NCBI GenBank assembly: GCA_029776255.1
Contig: JAKOTN010000064.1
Coordinates: forward strand, 1-64,000
Direction of reading: 5' to 3'
DNA: 64,000 nucleotides
Source: Pseudomonadota bacterium
GTDB taxonomy: Bacteria; Pseudomonadota; Gammaproteobacteria; Burkholderiales; Rhodocyclaceae
The position numbers were made by a program, and so were the translations under genes. The notes below the pieces were generated by a model. That model did no database searches, was not told the origin of the DNA, and saw only the letters and a program-made list of their open reading frames with translations. Shown piece after piece: positions 58,540-64,000 of this stretch; position 1 is the first letter of the stretch; the number at the start of each line of letters is the position of its first letter.

Positions 58540-58735
58540 CGCCCCCCTGTCCGTTTACCTGAGAGATTGTCGGTTGGGGCGAGGTGCCGCCGCCGACCGT
58601 TTTGCCCCATCGGTGGGCGCCACGCCGACGGGCGCGCGCCACTCTCCAGAGTTCAATACACGAACGGTCCTTGGTGCCTGAGCGTTTCCGGGTGGTTTGC
58701 GCCTTCGGCGGTGGCAATGCCGCACTCTCCCATTC
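58540..58735 (-). ncRNA. Tandem glycine riboswitch
   Basis: On the minus strand between its promoter and gcvT are two consecutive glycine aptamers. The first begins GGGAGAGTGCGGC, and its later conserved part is GCCGAAGGCGCAA then AAACGCTCAGGCACCAAGGACCG (about 58735-58660). The second begins CTCTGGAGAGTGGCGC and continues through CACCGATGGGGCAAAA to CAATCTCTCAGGTAAACGGACAG (about 58655-58545). These are the hallmark segments of the gcvT RNA class. In proteobacteria such tandem riboswitches commonly turn on glycine cleavage genes when glycine is plentiful, by modulating access to the start region. Confidence 0.93.
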
Positions 58736-58743
58736 GCCGCGCA

Positions 58744-58773
58744 ACTATAGCGCGCCGCGAGCCGATCTCGCAA
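58744..58773 (-). promoter_or_regulatory. Candidate sigma-70 promoter of the gcv operon
   Basis: On the minus strand TTGCGA (58773-58768) and TATAGT (58749-58744) are separated by 18 nt. The predicted start is right at the beginning of the riboswitch, which supports the call. Confidence 0.65.
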
Positions 58774-58856
58774 GTACGTACCCGCGACGCACCCGCGGAC
58801 GCGGTAGCGACGTTTCATCGACCGGATTGACCGTTTGGCGCCGTCATCGATCACCA

Positions 58857-58878
58857 ATGGTTATAACAATCTAACCAT
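58857..58878. promoter_or_regulatory. Inverted repeat upstream of the TauE-like gene
   Basis: ATGGTTA at 58857-58863 and TAACCAT at 58872-58878 are perfect inverted repeats with 8 bp between them, in AT-rich DNA that stands out from its GC-rich surroundings. It lies 62 bp before the TauE-like start and looks like a LysR-type binding site; it is a plausible target for a CysB-type regulator of the sulfur genes. Confidence 0.4.
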
Positions 58879-58939
58879 CTATTCTTTTTCGATCAAATGA
58901 CCGGTGGTACCATGCGCGCACTTTTTTCTGCGGTGCGTC

Positions 58940-59722
58940 ATGGACTGGAATTGGCTGTATACCCTGTCGGGCTTCGTCGTTGGCGCCATCGTCGGTTTGA
59001 CAGGCGTCGGCGGCGGCTCGCTGATGACCCCTTTGCTGGTCCTGCTGTTCGGCATCCATCCGGCGACGGCGGTGGGCACCGATCTGCTGTACGCGGCGAT
59101 CACCAAGGCCGGCGGCACGTTTGTCCACGCCCGCAAGGGACACGTCGACTGGCGGGTCACCCGTTTGCTGGCCGCTGGCAGTCTTCCAGCGGCGGCGTTG
59201 ACCATCTGGGCCTTGTCTTTTCTGCCCAAGCAAAGTCCTACGGTTTCGCATGTGATTTCGGTTTCGCTCGGCGTGGCGTTGCTACTTACCGCCGCTGCCA
59301 TCGTTTTCCGGCAGCAGTTGCAGAAACAGGCGCTGGCGCATGCCGACGACGCCGCGCATACGCAATTGCGCGCCCCATTGACCGTGGCCGTCGGCGCCTT
59401 GCTCGGCGTATTGGTCAGCATTTCCTCGGTCGGCGCCGGCGCTCTTGGCGTGGCGGTGCTGTTTTACCTCTATCCGCGCCTGCCGGCGATCCGCATCGTC
59501 GGCAGCGATGTCGCGCATGCCGTGCCGCTGACCTTGATCGCCGGACTGGGCCATTGGCTGATCGGCAGCGTCGATTGGTCGCTGCTCGGCAGCTTGTTGC
59601 TGGGGTCGCTGCCCGGTATCTGGCTGGGCAGCCATGCGTCGGCGAAAGTGCCGGATCGTTTCTTGCGTCCGGCGCTGGCCACCATGCTGGTGCTGATCGG
59701 TGGCAAACTGATTGCCCAATAG
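58940..59722 (+). CDS. TauE/SafE (TSUP) family anion exporter
   Basis: A 260-residue membrane protein with about eight helices. The TSUP signature SGFVVGAIVGLTGVGGGSLMTPLLVLLFGIHPATAVGTDLLYAAITK appears at the N-terminus and a second, weaker repeat, LLGVLVSISSVGAGALGV, in the middle. Family members move sulfite, sulfonates or other sulfur oxyanions across the inner membrane. It lies 55 bp upstream of cysI on the same strand, which suggests export of excess sulfite or import of a sulfur source. The ATG at 58940 begins the first helix; the ribosome-binding site is weak. Confidence 0.88.
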   Translation: MDWNWLYTLSGFVVGAIVGLTGVGGGSLMTPLLVLLFGIHPATAVGTDLLYAAITKAGGTFVHARKGHVDWRVTRLLAAGSLPAAALTIWALSFLPKQSPTVSHVISVSLGVALLLTAAAIVFRQQLQKQALAHADDAAHTQLRAPLTVAVGALLGVLVSISSVGAGALGVAVLFYLYPRLPAIRIVGSDVAHAVPLTLIAGLGHWLIGSVDWSLLGSLLLGSLPGIWLGSHASAKVPDRFLRPALATMLVLIGGKLIAQ

Positions 59723-59777
59723 CGGCGGCCGGCGCATGTGGCGCGGGCGACTGTCCTAATTCTTAAAGGAGCGAACG

Positions 59778-61514
59778 ATGTATCGCTACGATCCCATCGA
59801 CCAGCGGCTCGTCGATGAGCGCGTGTCGCAGTATCGCGACCAGATCGCCCGCAATTTGGCCGGCGAACTCTCGGACGACGAGTTGCGTCCGCTGCGCCTG
59901 CAAAACGGGCTGTATATTCAGCGGCATGGGCCAATGCTGCGCATCGCCATTCCCTACGGCATGCTGGCGGCGGAGCAGTTGCGCAAGCTTGCCGAGATTT
60001 CGCGGCGTTACGACCGTGGCGTCGGGCATTTCACCACGCGTCAGAACATGCAGCTCAACTGGCCGCGTTTCGAGGACACGCCGGCGATTCTCGGCGAACT
60101 GGCCGGGGTGCGGATGCACGCCATCCAGACCTCGGGCAACTGCATCCGCAACGTCACCACCGACCCGTTCGCCGGCTGCGCGGCCGACGAACGGGCCGAT
60201 CCGCGTCCGTATTGCGAACTGCTGCGACAGTGGTCGACCTTTCATCCGGAATTCGCCTTTCTACCGCGCAAATTCAAGATCGCGGTCAACGCCGCGGCGG
60301 CGGACCGGGCGGTCATCCGCGCACACGACATCGGGCTCGATCTGCTTCGCCAGGACGGCGAGATCGGTTTCCGGGTGTTTGTCGGCGGCGGTCTCGGGCG
60401 TACGCCGATTCTCGGCAAGGTCCTGAGGGAATTCCTGCCGCGCCGGCACCTGCTTTCCTATCTGGACGCGGTGCTGCGTCTCTACAATCGCCACGGTCGT
60501 CGCGACAACCTGTACAAGGCGCGGATCAAGATTCTCGTGCAGGCACTGGGCATCGAGGAATTCACTCGTCAGGTCGAAGAGGAATGGGCGGCGCTGCGCG
60601 ACGGACCGACGACCGTGCCGGAAGCGGAATTCGCGCGTCTGGCGCAACATTTCGCACCGCCGGCCTGGGAAACACTGCCCGTCGAAGACCCGTCGCACCT
60701 CGCCAGGATTCGCGCCGACAAGGCCTTCGCCAGTTGGTGCCGGCGCAGCGTTCACGCCCACAAGACGCCGGGTTACGCGGCGGTCACCCTGTCCCTGAAA
60801 GCGCCCGGCGTGGCGCCGGGCGACATCACCGATACCCAGATGCTCGCCGTCGCCGATCTCGCCGACCGTTTCAGCTTTGGCGAACTGCGCGTCACTCACG
60901 AGCAGAACGTGGTGCTCGCCGATGTCAAGCAAGGCGATCTTCACGACGTGTGGCGGATCGCCCGCGAGCACCGTCTGGCCACGGCCAACATCGGCCTACT
61001 GACCGACATGATCTGCTGCCCGGGCGGCGATCTCTGCGCGCTGGCCAATGCCCGTTCGGTACCCGTGGCGCTGGCGGTGCAGGAGAAATTCGACGATCTC
61101 GACTATCTCCACGACCTCGGCGACCTCTCGCTGAACATCTCGGGCTGCATGAACTCCTGCGGCCATCATCACGTGGCCAACATCGGCATCCTGGGCGTCG
61201 ACAAGAACGACGAGGAGTGGTACCAGATCACTCTCGGTGGCCAACAGGGCAATGCGACGGCGATCGGCAAGGTGATCGGTCCTGCCTTCTACGCCCAGGA
61301 AGTTCCAGAGGTGATCGCCGCGCTGATTGAGGTGTACGTGGCGCGCCGGACGGACAGCGAGCGTTTCATCGACACCTTCCAGCGACTGGGCATCGACCCG
61401 TTCAAGGCGCGCGCCTACGAAGGCCGTGACCGGCGCCGCGCCGCCAAGCCCATCGCTCGGGAAAGCGATCCGGAAAAATCCAAGGAAAAAGAAAAGGAAG
61501 TCGTCAATGCCTAG
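59778..61514 (+). CDS. cysI: Sulfite reductase, siroheme [4Fe-4S] subunit
   Basis: A 578-residue nitrite/sulfite reductase. The ferredoxin-like half-domain region reads RHGPMLRIAIPYGMLAAEQLRKLAEI. The siroheme-[4Fe-4S] ligands are TDMICCPGGDLCALANAR and NISGCMNSCGHHHVANIG (Cys-x5-Cys and Cys-x3-Cys). It reduces sulfite to sulfide. The position with cysH and cysDN points to sulfite rather than nitrite. The C-terminus is a Lys/Glu-rich tail. No cysJ is seen, so a ferredoxin or other donor is likely. AAAGGAG lies ahead of the ATG, and the stop overlaps the next gene by 8 bp. Confidence 0.92.
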   Translation: MYRYDPIDQRLVDERVSQYRDQIARNLAGELSDDELRPLRLQNGLYIQRHGPMLRIAIPYGMLAAEQLRKLAEISRRYDRGVGHFTTRQNMQLNWPRFEDTPAILGELAGVRMHAIQTSGNCIRNVTTDPFAGCAADERADPRPYCELLRQWSTFHPEFAFLPRKFKIAVNAAAADRAVIRAHDIGLDLLRQDGEIGFRVFVGGGLGRTPILGKVLREFLPRRHLLSYLDAVLRLYNRHGRRDNLYKARIKILVQALGIEEFTRQVEEEWAALRDGPTTVPEAEFARLAQHFAPPAWETLPVEDPSHLARIRADKAFASWCRRSVHAHKTPGYAAVTLSLKAPGVAPGDITDTQMLAVADLADRFSFGELRVTHEQNVVLADVKQGDLHDVWRIAREHRLATANIGLLTDMICCPGGDLCALANARSVPVALAVQEKFDDLDYLHDLGDLSLNISGCMNSCGHHHVANIGILGVDKNDEEWYQITLGGQQGNATAIGKVIGPAFYAQEVPEVIAALIEVYVARRTDSERFIDTFQRLGIDPFKARAYEGRDRRRAAKPIARESDPEKSKEKEKEVVNA

Positions 61515-62028
61515 AATCATCAAGCACGACAAGATCGTCGACGACCATTGGCGGATTCTCGTGCTGGCCGATGGCGAAACGCCGGAAACGGTGGCCTTGC
61601 CGGCCGAACCGACGCTGCTGCCGCTGGCGGTCTGGCTGGCGCGGCGCGACGCCATTCTGGCGAGCGAAACGCCGATCGGCGTCTGGCTCGACAGTCATCA
61701 AGGTCCGGAAGCACTGGCCGGCGACGTGGAGCGCCTGGCGGTGATCGGAATCAACTTTCCGAAGTTCACCGACGGTCGCGGCTATTCGAGCGCCCGCCTG
61801 CTGCGCGAGCGCTTCGCGTATCGAGGCGAGATTCGCGCCATCGGCGACGTGCTGCAGGATCAACTGTTTTACATGCGCCGCTGCGGTTTCGATGCCTACG
61901 CGTTGCGCGCCGACAAGGACATCGAGCGGGCGCTGACGGCTCTGACGACCTTCAGCGACAGCTACCAGGCGGCGGCGGACCAGCCGCACCCCTTATTTCA
62001 GAGACGCGTGGCGCGGGAGGCGGCATGA
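61507..62028 (+). CDS. DUF934 family protein of the sulfate-assimilation operon
   Basis: A 173-residue protein with the DUF934 pattern: an N-terminal WRILVLADGETPE, then GVWLDSHQGPEALAGDVERLAVIGINFPKFTDGRGYSSARLLRERFAYRGEIRAIGDVLQDQLFYMRRCGFDAYALRAD. It is conserved between cysI and cysH in many beta- and gammaproteobacteria. It has been proposed to assist sulfite reductase, but no activity is established. It overlaps cysI by 8 bp and cysH by 4 bp. Confidence 0.93.
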   Translation: MPRIIKHDKIVDDHWRILVLADGETPETVALPAEPTLLPLAVWLARRDAILASETPIGVWLDSHQGPEALAGDVERLAVIGINFPKFTDGRGYSSARLLRERFAYRGEIRAIGDVLQDQLFYMRRCGFDAYALRADKDIERALTALTTFSDSYQAAADQPHPLFQRRVAREAA

Positions 62029-62756
62029 GCATCGACATCAATCTCGACGACCCGGTTTTGCGCGAGGCGCTTGCCACCCGTGTCGCCGCCGCGCGCGCGC
62101 TGCTGCGCGAAATCGCCGACGATTTCTCGCCGGCCGCTTTTGCCAGCAGCCTCGGTGCCGAGGACATGGTGCTGACCGACCTGATCGTCGGCGACGGTTT
62201 GCCCATCGACATCTTCTCGCTCGATACCGGGCGCCTGCCGCTCGAAACCTACGACCTGATCGCCGCCGTGAAAGAGCGTTACGGTCTGGCCCTGCAACTG
62301 TATTACCCGCGCCACGATCTCGCCGAAACCTACACCCGCACGCATGGCATCAACGCCTTCTATGAGTCGGTCGAACGGCGCAAGGGCTGCTGTTTCGTGC
62401 GCAAGGTCGAGCCTCTGCAACGCGCGCTCGCCGGTCGCAAGGCCTGGATCACCGGCATGCGGGCGCAGCAGTCGGCCACCCGTGACGGTTTGCCGATCCG
62501 CGCGTTCGACGCCGCCAACGGCGACGGCGGGCTGGAAAAGTTCAATCCGCTCGCCGACTGGAGCGAACGCGAGGTGTGGGCGTATCTGAAACTCAACGGC
62601 GTGCCCTACAACGCCCTGCACGACAAGTTCTACCCAAGCATCGGCTGCGCGCCCTGCACCCGGGCGATCACGCCCGGCGAGGATGTGCGCGCCGGCCGCT
62701 GGTGGTGGGAAAATCCACAATCCAAGGAATGCGGCTTGCACGTCAAGCGCGCCTGA
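62025..62756 (+). CDS. cysH: Adenylyl-sulfate (APS) reductase, assimilatory
   Basis: A 243-residue thioredoxin-dependent APS reductase. Two Cys pairs that bind a [4Fe-4S] cluster are visible: Cys122-Cys123 in RKGCCFVRK and Cys208-x2-Cys211 in IGCAPCTR. The C-terminal catalytic Cys236 is in KECGLH. The cluster motif is known to mark APS rather than PAPS reductases, so sulfate need not pass through PAPS. Other conserved parts are FASSLGAEDMVL and FSLDTGRLPLETYDL. It overlaps the DUF934 gene by 4 bp (ATGA) and precedes cysD. Confidence 0.95.
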   Translation: MSIDINLDDPVLREALATRVAAARALLREIADDFSPAAFASSLGAEDMVLTDLIVGDGLPIDIFSLDTGRLPLETYDLIAAVKERYGLALQLYYPRHDLAETYTRTHGINAFYESVERRKGCCFVRKVEPLQRALAGRKAWITGMRAQQSATRDGLPIRAFDAANGDGGLEKFNPLADWSEREVWAYLKLNGVPYNALHDKFYPSIGCAPCTRAITPGEDVRAGRWWWENPQSKECGLHVKRA

Positions 62757-62778
62757 ACCCCGGGATCACCAAGCGATC

Positions 62779-63699
62779 ATGAGTACAGCAACACTTTCGA
62801 AAGCCACGCTTTCCCACCTCGACTGGCTGGAATCCGAGGCCATCCACATCATGCGCGAAGTCGCTGGCCAATGCAGCAACCCGGTATTGCTGTTCTCCGG
62901 CGGCAAGGACTCGATCTGCATGCTGCGTGTCGCCGAGAAGGCGTTCCGTCCCGGCCGCTTTCCCTTTCCGCTGATGCATGTCGACACCGGTCACAATTAC
63001 CGGGAAGTGATCGACTTCCGCGATCGGCGCGCGGCCGAGCTCGGCGAGCGGCTGATCGTCCGCTCGGTCGAGGACTCGATGGCGCGCGGTACGGTGGTGC
63101 TCAAATCCGACGACGAGCCGCGCAACAAACACCAGTCGGTGACCTTGCTCGAGGCGATCGAGGAATTCGGTTTCGACGCTTGTATCGGCGGGGCGCGCCG
63201 CGACGAGGAAAAAGCGCGCGCCAAGGAGCGCATTTTCTCCTTCCGCGACGAATTCGGTCAGTGGGACCCGAAAAACCAGCGCCCCGAGCTGTGGGATCTG
63301 TACAACGCGCGCAGTTTCAAGGGCGAGAACATCCGCGTCTTTCCGATTTCCAACTGGACTGAAATCGACGTCTGGCAATACATCGAACGCGAGAAGCTGG
63401 CCTTGCCGTCGATCTACTTCGCTCACCAACGCGCCATCGTCCGCCGGCATGGCGGGATATTGCCGGTGACCGAGGTGACGCCGCCGCGCGCCGGCGAAGC
63501 GGTCGAAACGCTGACCGTGCGCTTTCGCACCGTCGGCGACATCACCTGCACCGCACCGGTGGAGTCCGACGCCGACAGCGTCGCGGCGATCATCGCCGAA
63601 ACGGCGACCACCACGATCACCGAGCGCGGCGCCACCCGTCTCGACGACCAGACGTCCGAGGCGTCGATGGAACAACGCAAGAAGGAAGGCTATTTCTGA
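62779..63699 (+). CDS. cysD: Sulfate adenylyltransferase, small subunit
   Basis: A 306-residue Cys[23 protein letters not shown] is the SGGKDS PP-loop, then [16 protein letters not shown] and [39 protein letters not shown]. It activates sulfate as APS with ATP; the linked GTPase subunit is CysN, which starts 1 bp before the cysD stop ends. The product APS is used directly by CysH encoded just upstream. Confidence 0.97.
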   Translation: MSTATLSKATLSHLDWLESEAIHIMREVAGQCSNPVLLFSGGKDSICMLRVAEKAFRPGRFPFPLMHVDTGHNYREVIDFRDRRAAELGERLIVRSVEDSMARGTVVLKSDDEPRNKHQSVTLLEAIEEFGFDACIGGARRDEEKARAKERIFSFRDEFGQWDPKNQRPELWDLYNARSFKGENIRVFPISNWTEIDVWQYIEREKLALPSIYFAHQRAIVRRHGGILPVTEVTPPRAGEAVETLTVRFRTVGDITCTAPVESDADSVAAIIAETATTTITERGATRLDDQTSEASMEQRKKEGYF

Positions 63700-64000
63700 T
63701 GTCCGCGATCGAATCATTCCCCGGCGAAGCCGTTCCCGACAACGGCCTGTTGCGTTTTCTCACCTGCGGCAGCGTCGACGACGGCAAGAGCACGCTGATC
63801 GGTCGCCTGCTGTTCGACAGCAAGACCATTCTCGCCGACACTCTGCACGCCATCGCCCGCACCTCGGAAAAACGCGGGCTTGAGGTCGTTGATCTGTCGC
63901 TGCTCACCGACGGTCTGCAGGCCGAGCGCGAGCAGGGCATCACCATCGACGTCGCCTATCGCTACTTCACCACCGGCACCCGCAAGTACATCATCGCCGA
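63699..64000 (+). CDS. cysN: Sulfate adenylyltransferase, large GTPase subunit, partial
   Basis: The first 100 codons of CysN, running off the right edge. G1 is [19 protein letters not shown] and the G2 region is [25 protein letters not shown]. The ATG at 63699 overlaps the cysD stop by 1 bp (TGATG). It couples GTP hydrolysis to APS synthesis by CysD. A fused C-terminal APS kinase (CysC) cannot be ruled in or out, because the gene is cut off. Confidence 0.95.
   Translation, partial: MSAIESFPGEAVPDNGLLRFLTCGSVDDGKSTLIGRLLFDSKTILADTLHAIARTSEKRGLEVVDLSLLTDGLQAEREQGITIDVAYRYFTTGTRKYIIA

Noticed and set aside
58448-58610. Upstream extension of gcvT by 54 codons
   Set aside because: The sequence is the glycine riboswitch leader, and the conserved T-protein start is the ATG at 58448.

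Overview
This window is high-GC chromosomal DNA from a Gram-negative bacterium. The gene content points to a betaproteobacterium, most plausibly of the Rhodocyclales (Accumulibacter, Dechloromonas or Propionivibrio-like). The clues are a polyphosphate kinase 2, a PHA phasin with PhaR-type operator palindromes, a PII protein next to NAD synthetase, an APS-type CysH with the DUF934 protein, a tandem glycine riboswitch ahead of gcvT-gcvH-gcvP, and many chemoreceptor and RND genes. The genus is inference; no rRNA or marker set is present.

Layout. 1-1130: the 5' part of an IS110-family transposase running off the left edge, about 830 bp of gene-free DNA, and a tRNA-Ser(CGA) with its terminator. 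1.2-7.5 kb: housekeeping and accessory genes (MBL-fold hydrolase, alpha/beta hydrolase, MsrA, DUF4337-like protein, HU, glycerol kinase, TetR regulator). 7.5-13 kb: a fatty-acid oxidation block (etfB, etfA, a CbiM-like membrane protein, an unknown membrane protein, a long acyl-CoA dehydrogenase, a thioesterase), preceded by a twin operator beside the divergent tetR. 13-31 kb: a PAS chemoreceptor, PLP decarboxylase, secreted caspase-like protein, glnB, nadE, ppa, two glutathione transferases, ppk2, a Cache chemoreceptor, malQ, a Ser/Thr kinase with a C-terminal DUF4384-like domain, and an OmpA-like protein.

30.8-36.6 kb: a tripartite RND efflux operon. 36.8-40.1 kb: a gene interrupted by an amber codon, a type I 3-dehydroquinate dehydratase, and a protein of the 4-hydroxybutyryl-CoA dehydratase/HpaB superfamily that keeps only two of the four iron-sulfur ligands of the characterised dehydratase. 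40.2-45.4 kb: typA, truncated haemoglobin, phasin with dual PhaR-type operators, a small winged-helix-like protein behind a Fur-box-like site, and a CBS/nucleotidyltransferase protein. 45.5-51.4 kb: a complete Mrp/Mnh/Pha-type cation/proton antiporter operon with fused A and B subunits. 51.5-58.8 kb: small conserved genes, glutathione peroxidase and the glycine cleavage operon under its riboswitch. 58.9 kb to the right edge: a sulfur block (TauE/SafE-type exporter, cysI, DUF934, cysH, cysD, partial cysN).

The less ordinary signals are the IS110 end with a possible guide-RNA region, the ligand-poor AbfD/HpaB homologue beside aroD, the phasin promoter bracketed by two palindromes, the CbiM-like orphan lacking its metal-binding His2, and the secreted caspase-like protein. 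Nothing here is plainly a wholly new system.
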